Source of the DNA: Eubacterium sp.
Lineage (GTDB): Bacteria > Bacillota > Clostridia > Lachnospirales > Lachnospiraceae
DNA: 58,494 nucleotides
NCBI GenBank assembly: GCA_021769425.1
Contig: JAETSX010000047.1
Location: 1 to 58,494 of the forward strand
Direction: 5' to 3'
Under the pieces are notes generated by a model, which was not told the DNA's origin, ran no database searches, and worked only from the letters and a program-made list of their open reading frames with translations. Both the position numbers and the translations under genes were made by a program. Of the stretch, positions 1 to 7,603 are shown piece by piece (the stretch's first letter is position 1; every line of letters begins with the position of its first letter).

Positions 1-118
1 CGCTGCCCATTCTTAACCCCAATCAGGTATAAAAAATAGGACTAAATTAGGCTTAACCCCTTGATTTTACTGGGTTTCTTCTAACTTGGTCCTATTATAA
101 CACGGGCATCAAAATAAT
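1..118. other. End of foreign DNA that truncates acr3
   Basis: The last bases homologous to a normal acr3 gene lie near position 105-118; to the left the sequence is unrelated. It holds a perfect inverted pair AATAGGAC (35-42) and GTCCTATT (89-96) and two direct copies of CTTAACCCC (12-20 and 52-60). This looks like the end of an insertion element or integrated element whose body lies outside the window, but no transposase is visible, so the family cannot be named. Confidence 0.45.
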
Positions 119-770
119 CCATGCCCCTTTTCCTCACGACAAGAATCCTGGTCAAGATACCCCCGGCGAGCGGGATCACTACAAAAAGCACCACGCTCAA
201 AAAAAGCGTGTCTGTGGGAACTGATACATTGGAAACGCCGAGCAGAAACTTTACAATTGGCACAAATGCAATCAGGATGATCAGGTCATTCGTAGCCACT
301 TGGACCACGGTATAAGCCGGATTTCCTTTTGTCAGCGTACTCCAAACGAACACCATTGCGGTACAGGGCGCGGCACCCAAAAGGACGGCACCGGCAAGAT
401 ATTCTGTTGCCAGCCCCGGCGCGATAAATGCCTTGAAAACCGTAAAGAAGAACAGGGATGCAATCCCATACATGGTAAACGGCTTAATGAGCCAGTTCAC
501 AACCCATGTCACAAAAAGCCCCTTCGGATTTTTTCCAACATTCCGCACACTTTGGAAGTCCACCTTCAGCATCATGGGATAGATCATCACCCAGATCAGC
601 ACCGCCATGGGAATGGATACCCTTGCATATTCAAACCGGTTCAGAAATGATGGTAATGCAGGGATAAAATGCCCCAAAAGGACACCGACAACCATGCAAA
701 GGAATACCCAAACGGTCAGATACCGCTGAAAAAAGCTGATACCCGGATTGTTTTCTTTTTTCATTGCCAC
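81..770 (-). pseudogene. acr3: ACR3-type arsenite efflux permease, C-terminus lost
   Basis: The product would be an inner-membrane arsenite/H+ antiporter of the ACR3 (BASS) family. About 220 residues fit the family, including the conserved membrane cysteine in the segment AAPCTAMVFVWS and the following TNDLIILIAFVP segment, and six to seven hydrophobic helices can be seen. ACR3 proteins are normally about 350 residues with ten helices; here the frame leaves the family after YFD near residue 219 and stops at 229, where foreign DNA begins. It is the last gene of the leftward ars operon, 83 bp after arsC, with an AGGAGG site before its ATG. Loss of three or so helices makes efflux by this copy unlikely. 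Confidence 0.8.
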
Positions 771-853
771 ATCCTCCTCTCAAATTGATTATTATCAATC
801 TATTCAGTTTTGAAAAAGCCGAAACAGGCATTGCCGGCATCGGCTTCTCTTTT

Positions 854-1297
854 TTAACTCAGCTTCATCTTTAACTGAATCACTTTCTCTTCAATCTGGT
901 GGATGGTATCTAAGAACACTTCATCCGATTGACCGCTTGGATCATCCAGCTCCCAATTCTCCGCGTACTGGCCTGCAAGGTTCGGGCAGCTCACATTGCA
1001 TCCCATGAAAACCACTACATCCGGTGCGGGGATTTCAGAAATCAGTTTGTTATGCTGCGTCTGCTCCATATCAATGCCATAAACCTGTTTCATCAGCCGC
1101 ACGGCATCAGGGTTAATATGGTCTTTCAGTTCCGTGCCGGCAGAATAGCTTTCAAACACATCCGATGCCAGCTTTCTGCCCAGCGCTTCCGCAATTTGGC
1201 TGCGGCATGAATTATGGACACATACAAAAGCCACTTTCGGTTTTCCGGCACACCGGATTTCCGGCTTGCAATTTTTATAGTCATAACTGATACCCAA
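854..1297 (-). CDS. arsC: Arsenate reductase, LMW-phosphatase type
   Basis: It reduces arsenate to arsenite in the cytoplasm with thioredoxin as electron donor. The phosphatase-like loop CVHNSCR spans residues 26-32 (CX5R), and the relay cysteines of the family are seen as C100 and C104 in GCNVSC, followed by the DDP segment near 118-120. The length of 147 residues is a little over the usual 130-140 because of a short N-terminal extension. The start is a TTG at 1295-1297: the only strong ribosome site, GAGGAGG, lies 5-6 bases upstream of it and no ATG is in frame nearby. It follows the Cys-rich thioredoxin gene by 10 bp, which suits its need for a thiol donor. Confidence 0.92.
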   Translation of the reverse strand: MGISYDYKNCKPEIRCAGKPKVAFVCVHNSCRSQIAEALGRKLASDVFESYSAGTELKDHINPDAVRLMKQVYGIDMEQTQHNKLISEIPAPDVVVFMGCNVSCPNLAGQYAENWELDDPSGQSDEVFLDTIHQIEEKVIQLKMKLS

Positions 1298-1307
1298 AAC
1301 ACCCTCC

Positions 1308-1751
1308 TCAGAAACCTAATTTGCGGAGAAGTTTCTCCACCTCTGCAGCCTTCAGTACTTTTCCCATGGAAGCCACCTTCTCGTTGACCACAAGGGCAGG
1401 CATACTCATCACGCCATATTTTGTGATTTCCTGCATATCAGTCACATACCCGACCTCTATGTCAAGCCCCATTGCCTTGACTGCCTCCTTCGTGCTTTCC
1501 AACAGGGCATGGCAGTTTTTGCAGCCGGAACCGAGGACTTTGATACAGCAGAGACCGTCTTTTGCTTCTGGGCAGCATTCGCCCGCAGCTTCTTCTGCAC
1601 CTTCCACGTTACAGCCGCAGGAACAGCCACATTCGGAAGCCTGCCCGTCTTTTACTTCTGTACCGGTTTCCTCGACAATTTCCATGTTGCAGCAGCCCTC
1701 GGACTTATTGCCTCCGAACAGCCCCGATAAAAAACCTTTTTTCTCGCTCAT
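1308..1751 (-). CDS. Cys-rich thioredoxin-fold protein of the ars operon
   Basis: The last 80 residues are a small thioredoxin-like domain of the 'redox-active disulfide protein 2' kind, with CKNC at residues 77-80 and a cis-Pro region SMPALVVNEK. The first 65 residues are low-complexity and carry many cysteines (CC at 20-21, CGCSCGC at 41-47, CC at 59-60 and 68-69), an unusual soft-metal binding tail. I take the ATG at 1751 because GGAGGT lies 6 bases before it; a longer frame from 1766 would run through that ribosome site. It sits directly before arsC and may supply electrons to it or hold arsenite; both roles are inference. Confidence 0.82.
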   Translation of the reverse strand: MSEKKGFLSGLFGGNKSEGCCNMEIVEETGTEVKDGQASECGCSCGCNVEGAEEAAGECCPEAKDGLCCIKVLGSGCKNCHALLESTKEAVKAMGLDIEVGYVTDMQEITKYGVMSMPALVVNEKVASMGKVLKAAEVEKLLRKLGF

Positions 1752-1820
1752 TTTGATTACCTCCAAATTTAATTTGATTTATGAAAAGCGGCAGGATGTG
1801 CCAGCTTCTTCCGGATTGAA

Positions 1821-2747
1821 TTAAAGAATAAAATTAAACACATATCCCGTGATTACCGCAACAGCAAAGATACAAAGTACAAATGCAATCACCATCTTCT
1901 TTTTGAATATGGAACCCAGCAGGGATACTTCCGGTATGCTCGCCCCTGCCCCACCCAAGATTAGTGCGATCATTACGCCAGGCGCCACGCCTTTTGAAAT
2001 CAGGATACTTGCAATCGGTATCATAGTTTCCGTTCGGATATACATAGGAATGCCGACAACCGCCGCAAGGGGGACTGCCCACAAGTTGGATGCACCTGCA
2101 AAATTCGCCAGAAGGTCAGTCGGCACAAATTCATAAATGAATGCGCCAATCCCGGCACCCAGCAGCAGGAAAAGAACAACGCTCCGGAACAGCGTGAAAG
2201 CCTCCTTAAATGAAACCTTAAACGCCTGCCACTGTTTCTGCCAGAAAGTCCCCTGCAGTTTTTCCCAGCATACGCCGTCCTGATGCCCGCCCTTGACGCT
2301 GACATTCTTGATCTCTTTCTCGAACCCGGCTTTATCCAGGACCAAGCCCATCACAACAGCAAATGCAAAAGTAAACACTGAATATACAACCGTTGCCTTA
2401 ACCCCAAAGAATGCCAGCATCAGTGTGATGATAGCCGGGTTTAAAATAGGGGAAGTCAGCAAAAAGGAGATTGCTCCGCAAAACGGGGCTCCGCTTTTAA
2501 ACAAGCCGACCAGCACCGGGATTGTTGAACAGGAGCAGAACGGGGTAACTGCTCCCAGCAAGGCGCCGAGGACGCTGTTCAGTCCTTTCCTTGGGGTTGT
2601 CAGGATGCGTTTGATCCGCTCCTGTGAAATATAAACCTGCAGCAGGGCGACCACAAAGCTGATCCCGATAAACAGCCCGAACAATTCCCCAAACAGCATC
2701 AGGAATGTTCTGCCCGCATTAATAAGTGTTTCCATGTTAAATGTCAT
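1821..2747 (-). CDS. Permease of the DUF318/ArsP family
   Basis: An integral membrane protein of 308 residues with two blocks of helices. It carries the family signature PFCSCSTIPVLVG and a second repeat-like loop GIPMYIRTETMIPI. Members of this family export trivalent organoarsenicals (ArsP) or act as uncharacterised permeases. The start chosen is the ATG at 2747, preceded by AGGTGAGG; the frame extends upstream to 2846 but that part lacks family features. It lies between ccdA and the Cys-rich thioredoxin gene in the ars operon and is a distant paralogue of the permease at 4130-5143. Substrate (arsenite, organoarsenical or something else) cannot be told from sequence. Confidence 0.85.
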   Translation of the reverse strand: MTFNMETLINAGRTFLMLFGELFGLFIGISFVVALLQVYISQERIKRILTTPRKGLNSVLGALLGAVTPFCSCSTIPVLVGLFKSGAPFCGAISFLLTSPILNPAIITLMLAFFGVKATVVYSVFTFAFAVVMGLVLDKAGFEKEIKNVSVKGGHQDGVCWEKLQGTFWQKQWQAFKVSFKEAFTLFRSVVLFLLLGAGIGAFIYEFVPTDLLANFAGASNLWAVPLAAVVGIPMYIRTETMIPIASILISKGVAPGVMIALILGGAGASIPEVSLLGSIFKKKMVIAFVLCIFAVAVITGYVFNFIL

Positions 2748-2878
2748 ATTCAAATACCTCACCTTTCTGAAATTTAGATTGTTGCAATTCCATAGAAGTG
2801 AGCTGCCTATCGGGAACGGCAGTGCAGCCTGCAGCCGCATACACACATATCATTCACCTCATAACTTGATTCATTTTA

Positions 2879-3571
2879 TTAAAACGCAATCCAGAACATA
2901 TACAGACCGATGAGCAGGATTGCCGCACCCATCATAATTTTCAAAACGGCAGCAGCCTTTTTATATTTTTCACTGCCGTTGATCTTCTGCACAAATCCTA
3001 CCGAAGTGCCTGCAGCCATGACAAGGGCACTGTGTCCTATGGAATAACAGAGCATCAGCACAATGCCCCATGCCAGGTTTCCTCCGCCCGCCAGAATCCC
3101 AAGCAGGACAATCAGCACAGGCGTTGCACAAGGGGATGAAAAAATGCCTCCCAAAATGCCAGCCGCAAAAGCCCCAACGAAACCACGGCGTGTATTTTTC
3201 GACAGCAGATTAGTGCTTGGGATAAAATCGAATATCTCCCAGGTCTGCAAAGCCATAAGAACCATCAGCACCCCAAGCAGGATATTCCACCAGCCTGCAG
3301 AAGTCCCCATCAGTTTTCCGGCTGCCGAAGCCACCACCCCAAGCACTGTAAATGTCACTGCGGTACCAGCCGAAAAAGTCAGGGACAACCAAAATGCCCT
3401 CCGTGTATCCTTCTGGCCGGTTCCTCCTACATATCCAATAACCAGCGGCACATTGGATAATGCACATGGCGTTATGGAAGTTAGCACCCCCGCAAGCAAA
3501 GCCAGGAGGGGTGCCAGCCACGGATTCTGTCCTATCATGGACGATAGGGTGTCAAGCCAGCTTTCTATCAT
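2879..3571 (-). CDS. ccdA: CcdA-type transmembrane thiol-disulfide carrier
   Basis: A six-helix membrane protein of 230 residues that passes electrons from cytoplasmic thioredoxin to the outside. The two cysteines of the family are present: one in TSITPCALSNVP near residue 36 and one in FSSPCATPVLIV near residue 149, each in a Pro-containing helix start. Its start overlaps the stop of the upstream thioredoxin gene by 4 bases (ATGA), so the two are translationally coupled and probably work as a donor-acceptor pair. The context is an ars operon, which suggests keeping an extracytoplasmic thiol target reduced under arsenic stress; that role is inferred. Confidence 0.88.
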   Translation of the reverse strand: MIESWLDTLSSMIGQNPWLAPLLALLAGVLTSITPCALSNVPLVIGYVGGTGQKDTRRAFWLSLTFSAGTAVTFTVLGVVASAAGKLMGTSAGWWNILLGVLMVLMALQTWEIFDFIPSTNLLSKNTRRGFVGAFAAGILGGIFSSPCATPVLIVLLGILAGGGNLAWGIVLMLCYSIGHSALVMAAGTSVGFVQKINGSEKYKKAAAVLKIMMGAAILLIGLYMFWIAF

Positions 3572-4119
3572 TCACCCACCCCCATTTCTGCAAGGATCAG
3601 CCGCATCTGTTCTTCGGTCATCCCACCCTGGTGTACCGTAAAGACGTGTTCGCCCGTATCCCGTGACGTATATTGGATAAATTCAATCTGCCCTGCCAGC
3701 TCATCACTGGGTACAAACGGCGTGCCGTCCGCATTTACAAGCACCTGCGTTGGGATCACCTGCACCGGTACATTATTTGCCGCTTCCGTATATTTCCACA
3801 CATCCACAAACTTAATAAATGCCTTGTTTTCCATTTCCTTATTCATCGTTTCCAGCACAGGGGCCATCTGCTTGCACGGGATACAGGAATCTGAACCATA
3901 GTCAATGATCATGGGCAGGCCATAAGAGGACATTTCTTCAAAATCAACCGCCTCTGTAACAGCCAGTGAAAAATCTGCCCCGCCTTCCAATGTTGCCGCC
4001 TCCTCAGTATTCCTATTTTCTGGTTCGGAAACCGGGGGATTCTTTATCAGATAAAGCCCCACAATGGCTGCCAAAATAATACATGGCACCAGTATTTGAA
4101 GAACACGCTTTTTTCCCAT
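3568..4119 (-). CDS. Membrane-anchored extracytoplasmic thioredoxin
   Basis: The 183-residue product has an N-terminal signal anchor (residues 8-25, hydrophobic), a short acidic linker, then a thioredoxin fold with CIPC at residues 79-82 and a cis-Pro in VQVIPTQV. The C-terminal part is a little longer than in a minimal thioredoxin. It faces outward and probably receives electrons from CcdA, whose gene overlaps its stop codon. It starts 10 bp after the upstream permease gene, with AAGGAGGG before the ATG. The partner protein it reduces is not evident. Confidence 0.86.
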   Translation of the reverse strand: MGKKRVLQILVPCIILAAIVGLYLIKNPPVSEPENRNTEEAATLEGGADFSLAVTEAVDFEEMSSYGLPMIIDYGSDSCIPCKQMAPVLETMNKEMENKAFIKFVDVWKYTEAANNVPVQVIPTQVLVNADGTPFVPSDELAGQIEFIQYTSRDTGEHVFTVHQGGMTEEQMRLILAEMGVGE

Positions 4120-4129
4120 GGCACCCTCC

Positions 4130-5143
4130 TTATATCAGCAAATACTGGAATACATTGAACAGATACCCGACAATGATAATCCCAAGGGAACAGATCCCAA
4201 TAAACAGTCCCAGCAGTTTCGGTTTGACTGCTTTACGCAGCATGATGATGGAAGGCAGACTCAGTGTGGTAACAGCCATCATGAAGCTGAGGATTGTTCC
4301 GAGCTGCGCGCCCTTTGCCAGCAGCGCTTCCGCAACAGGAATCGTGCCGAAAATATCCGCATACATAGGCACACCTACCAAGACCGCCAGAATCACGCCG
4401 AACGGATTATTGCTGCCAAGAACCGTCTGTATCCAGCTTTCAGGAATCCAGTTATGGATGACAGCCCCAATTCCCACGCCGATCAGAATATATGGGAACA
4501 CTTTCTTAAACGTTTGAACGACCTGCTCCTTTGCAAATACCAGACGGTCTTTTACGGTCAGTTCTTCCGATTCAATATCCACGCTGCTTGCGTTGCGGAT
4601 GAATTCTTCCACATATTTTTCCATGTGCATCTTTTCAATGATCGTGCCACCAACAACTGCAATCACTAAACCAACAACCACATACACGATAGCAATCTTC
4701 GCACCGAATATGCTCATCAGCAATACCAGGCTGCCGAGGTCAACCATCGGAGAGGAAATCAAAAAGGAAAATGTCACGCCAAGTGGCAGGCCGGCGCTCG
4801 TAAATCCAATGAACAGCGGGATTGACGAGCAGGAACAGAACGGCGTTACCGTGCCAAGCAGGGCTGCGATAATATTTGCCCCAATCCCGTGAAATCTCCC
4901 CAGGATTTTCTTGCTCCGTTCCGGCGGGAAGTAACTTTGGATATAAGAAATCATAAAGATCAGGAAACACAGCAGCACCGTGATCTTAATTACATCGTAA
5001 AGGAAAAACTGGATGCTACCTCCCCACCTTGTTGATGTGTCCAGCCCTACAGCCGAAAGGCCGTTTCCTATAACTGCATTGAGCCATTTCATTCCAAGCA
5101 CCTGATCCTGGATGAAAAGCCAGATTGAATGTAATGCTTCCAT
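4130..5143 (-). CDS. Permease of the DUF318/ArsP family, second copy
   Basis: A 337-residue polytopic membrane protein. The motif PFCSCSSIPLFIGF is near residue 100 and the second half carries GVPMYADIFGTIPV, matching the permease at 1821-2747 in layout but diverged in sequence. A hydrophilic loop of about 45 residues (EKMHMEKYVEEFIRN and following) separates the two halves. It is the first structural gene after arsR (84 bp gap) and is followed by the thioredoxin/ccdA pair. Two such permeases in one operon suggest two substrates or a heteromer; neither is shown by the sequence. Confidence 0.86.
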   Translation of the reverse strand: MEALHSIWLFIQDQVLGMKWLNAVIGNGLSAVGLDTSTRWGGSIQFFLYDVIKITVLLCFLIFMISYIQSYFPPERSKKILGRFHGIGANIIAALLGTVTPFCSCSSIPLFIGFTSAGLPLGVTFSFLISSPMVDLGSLVLLMSIFGAKIAIVYVVVGLVIAVVGGTIIEKMHMEKYVEEFIRNASSVDIESEELTVKDRLVFAKEQVVQTFKKVFPYILIGVGIGAVIHNWIPESWIQTVLGSNNPFGVILAVLVGVPMYADIFGTIPVAEALLAKGAQLGTILSFMMAVTTLSLPSIIMLRKAVKPKLLGLFIGICSLGIIIVGYLFNVFQYLLI

Positions 5144-5227
5144 AAATCAATATCTCCTTTCAAATTGACATATTCAAAACTATCGAAGTGTTGTCCTAAA
5201 GATTAGCCATCCCAAGCGATGGCCTCT

Positions 5228-5545
5228 TTATCTATTACAACAACTTCTATTTTCTCCGTTGGAGGCTTCTAACGACAACTGCTGCTCCAGTAATTTCCTT
5301 GCATGGTCCGCACCTTTCGGATCGATTGAATAGTATACCCATTTTCCATCTTTGCGCCCCTGCACTATGCCCGCATCACACAGTATCTTCATATGATGGG
5401 AAAGGGTTGACTGAGTAATCTGCAGGTCATCCAGTAACTTGCAGGCACACTTTTCGCCTGTGCGGAGCATCTCCAGAATCCGAAGCCTGTTTTCATCGCA
5501 GAATGCCTTAAACACTTTCACAGTATCATTATATGCAGATGCCAT
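5228..5545 (-). CDS. arsR: ArsR/SmtB-family metalloregulator
   Basis: A 105-residue winged-helix repressor. The metal-site helix carries CAC (C33 and C35) in EKCACKLLDDL, in the place of the usual ELCVCDL motif for As(III)/Sb(III), and the recognition helix is QSTLSHHMKILCDAGIV. A further CC pair lies at residues 102-103, close to the C-terminus. Family members bind DNA without metal and let go when arsenite binds. It heads the operon that runs left to acr3 and has its own consensus promoter just upstream, where TTGAATGTG occurs twice and may be the operator. Confidence 0.93.
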   Translation of the reverse strand: MASAYNDTVKVFKAFCDENRLRILEMLRTGEKCACKLLDDLQITQSTLSHHMKILCDAGIVQGRKDGKWVYYSIDPKGADHARKLLEQQLSLEASNGENRSCCNR

Positions 5546-5587
5546 TTTTTTCTCACCTCACATTCAAGTTTTTCAATCTATACTCTT

Positions 5588-5615
5588 ATTATATTCACAC
5601 ATTCAAAATTGTCAA
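5588..5615 (-). promoter_or_regulatory. Promoter of the ars operon
   Basis: On the minus strand TTGACA (5610-5615) and TATAAT (5588-5593) are spaced by 16 bp, a perfect sigma-A type promoter. TTGAATGTG lies inside the spacer and recurs about 35 bp downstream, before the arsR ribosome site. This spacing fits ArsR binding over the promoter and the start region. Confidence 0.75.
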
Positions 5616-6155
5616 TATGTTTTTCGGTTTTTTTTCAAAATTTTTTACACTTACCAATCTCCAACTTTGTCCCACCAACCTACCACACTCAAAACTATTG
5701 TCGGAGAGGGATTCAATGTATCGCGCCGTTTCCCTTATGATAGTGAAGTCCCCTTCCCCAACCAACTTTTTCTCTTTCTTTGTGGACATAAATTCTCCCA
5801 TTCATACCTTTTAACGATTGCTGCTATCGTTAAAAGGAGGTGCAAAATCAGAAAACGGAGCAGTCCCCGCAACAGAAAAAAGACCTAAAAAGCAAAAAAA
5901 ATAAAACCGCAAAATCCGTGGAAAGGCTTATTTCCACGCATTTCTGCGGTTTTCCATTGTATCAATTTCGGTGTTGCGATGTTCCTCTGCAACTGCGGAT
6001 ATAATCCCGATGACAGCCATTTTATATTTTTGGATTCCCCCTCTGAACCGAGAAGAACAAACGGCAAGATATAACATAAGTTATAAAAACGACTTAACAT
6101 TTCCCATTTCATTTTTCTTTTTCCTCTGTACACTCATAAATGTACTTCACTTAAA
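5616..6155. other. Intergenic stretch with hairpins and gene shreds
   Basis: No convincing gene. It holds a perfect 12-bp stem at 5807-5837 (CCTTTTAACGAT and its complement), and two small leftward frames of doubtful reality: 64 codons from an ATG at 5789 with GGGAGA before it, and 30 codons from 6020 to 5928 (begins MAVIGIISAVAEEH). Neither is recognised. They may be tails of lost genes at the border between the ars operon and the accessory cassette. Confidence 0.4.
5903..5953 (-). terminator. Hairpin terminator after cassette gene D
   Basis: AAAACCGCA and TGCGGTTTT bound an inner stem GTGGAAA/TTTCCAC. On the minus strand the stem is followed by a T-rich run, so it can end transcripts that come from genes A-D and insulate the ars operon. 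Confidence 0.65.
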
Positions 6156-6977
6156 TTACAGAACGTCATCTTCTTTTATTAAAATGCAATGATCCACAAC
6201 AACTTTCTTTGTATCCGAAATCCGAAGCATTAGGTTATTTCCTCCTGGGCAATTGCGATAGCAATCATTCAAATAGAAAAGTGCTTTTTTTATAAAGAAT
6301 CCCGCTCTTTCTTCTTTAGTAAATAGTCCATCTATGCCATCATATATGATTTCGAGCATAGGCACTTTAAAAACAATACCATAATATTTAGATTGTTTTT
6401 TGTAATCTCTCCATAAATCTTTTCCTATAAATCTGCCTAAATTTTCAAGGATTTCTGGTCCTCTTTGCAAATCCTGAAAATACCCTTCTGATGTTTTATC
6501 TATATTAGGCCAAAAAGAAAAACCATTAACACAGTAATCTGCCTCACCTAAATATCCCAATCTTTTTGCCAATAAATGAAAATGCCCACTTTGTAATATT
6601 TGTTCAGGTGAAATCAATCTATTATCATAGTAAAACTCCAAATTATCCTCCCGCAGCATGAAATGGATCTTATTTTTCTTCAAAAAATCGGAAAACTCAT
6701 TTTCTGTGATTAGCAACTCCCTTAAAGGCCACAGTTCTTTAGGTTGAACGATATGTCTGCTTAAATGATAAACATATATTTCATCTATAATATCTAAATC
6801 CGCATATTCAGTTATAAAATCATCTATTAAACTTTCATATTTATCCCAATCAGAATGAAAGCCACATAAACATTTTTCGCTGATATCATGCATTGTTTCA
6901 TAAAGAAACATTTCATCCACATCCATTAATGTGGCAATGTCTTCTTCCATATCTTTATAAGTTTCAGTCCGAACAAT
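6156..6977 (-). CDS. Unrecognised cassette gene D, possible ART-like fold
   Basis: A 273-residue soluble protein, acidic, with no signal peptide. The start is the ATG at 6977 (AAAGGAG nine bases before it). Visible blocks: YHLSRH at residues 71-76, KELLITENEF-like segment at 87-97, a well-formed block RLGYLGEADYCVNGFSF at 140-156, and a strand IVFKVPM at 202-208. The order 'Y-H-[ST]-x-[RK]' then a late hydrophobic strand 'FKVP' is also seen in gene C, so the two may be distant relatives. The Y-H-[ST] start recalls ADP-ribosyltransferase-like folds, but that is inference; no catalytic residue can be assigned. It follows gene C by 42 bp and closes the cassette. AT-rich compared with flanking housekeeping genes. 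Confidence 0.6.
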   Translation of the reverse strand: MVRTETYKDMEEDIATLMDVDEMFLYETMHDISEKCLCGFHSDWDKYESLIDDFITEYADLDIIDEIYVYHLSRHIVQPKELWPLRELLITENEFSDFLKKNKIHFMLREDNLEFYYDNRLISPEQILQSGHFHLLAKRLGYLGEADYCVNGFSFWPNIDKTSEGYFQDLQRGPEILENLGRFIGKDLWRDYKKQSKYYGIVFKVPMLEIIYDGIDGLFTKEERAGFFIKKALFYLNDCYRNCPGGNNLMLRISDTKKVVVDHCILIKEDDVL

Positions 6978-7019
6978 CATACAACAACATCTCCTTTCCC
7001 ACTTTTTCAAATATTCTTT

Positions 7020-7559
7020 CTAATAATTTACCTCTTTTGTATACGGAATCAGCTCCAATATGTTTTCTTTTGGAACATCAGATTCTGTCATACTCGTAAA
7101 TTGAATATCATATTTAAAATCAAAAAAATATTTAGCCGCATAATGTGACACAAACTGGTAAAGAATTGTTTCTTTATCAAAATCTACTACATCGGCAAAT
7201 GGCATCCTAAATTTCACGACAAAAGATTCCCCCTTATTCTTTAAGGGAGCATACAATTCTGGGTGACTATCTTTTAATGCCCATCTCGCAATCTCCCCAC
7301 CAATGTTCTCGCAAAACTGTTCACAACCAGCACTGCCTTCCTGATCTATTTGTCCCATATCAGAAAAGAAACACAATTGAGCCTTTCTACTCGCTACAGA
7401 ATATTTCCTCTTATATTCTTTTTCTACAAGTCTCATTATTTCACCCATGCCTTGTACATCAAAGCCAATACCATCCAATGATTCAATAAGAAGGGAACTA
7501 TAGGCTTCCCATTCATTAGTTTTTAACCCTTGTTCAAGAACCTGTGATTTACTTAACAT
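7020..7559 (-). pseudogene. Cassette gene C, 3' part (split by insertion)
   Basis: This frame is the C-terminal 179 residues of a protein whose N-terminal 83 residues lie at 9412-9660. Joining the halves at the duplicated TTAACAT restores one open frame of 262 codons through ACA AAA ATG TTA AGT AAA. The restored protein has YHATK at 79-83 followed by a SxxxVLEQGLK helix, a layout like the H-[x]-T ... GL start of several ADP-ribosyltransferase-like families, and a late strand FVVKFRMPF. The 3' part opens with an ATG that belongs to the old reading frame; no ribosome site precedes it. It ends 42 bp before gene D. Function unknown; the intact frames on both sides suggest a recent break. Confidence 0.75.
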
Positions 7560-7603
7560 GATGTTGGGGTCAAAAGAGTTTTTAGAAACTCTCTGACTTC
7601 CTA

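Noticed and set aside
1821-2846. 341-residue start for the permease
   Set aside because: The first 33 residues lack family features, and AGGTGAGG sits right before the internal ATG at 2747.
5595-5789. 64-codon leftward frame before arsR
   Set aside because: It has a fair ribosome site but overlaps the arsR promoter, and its sequence is not recognised; kept only as a doubtful remark.
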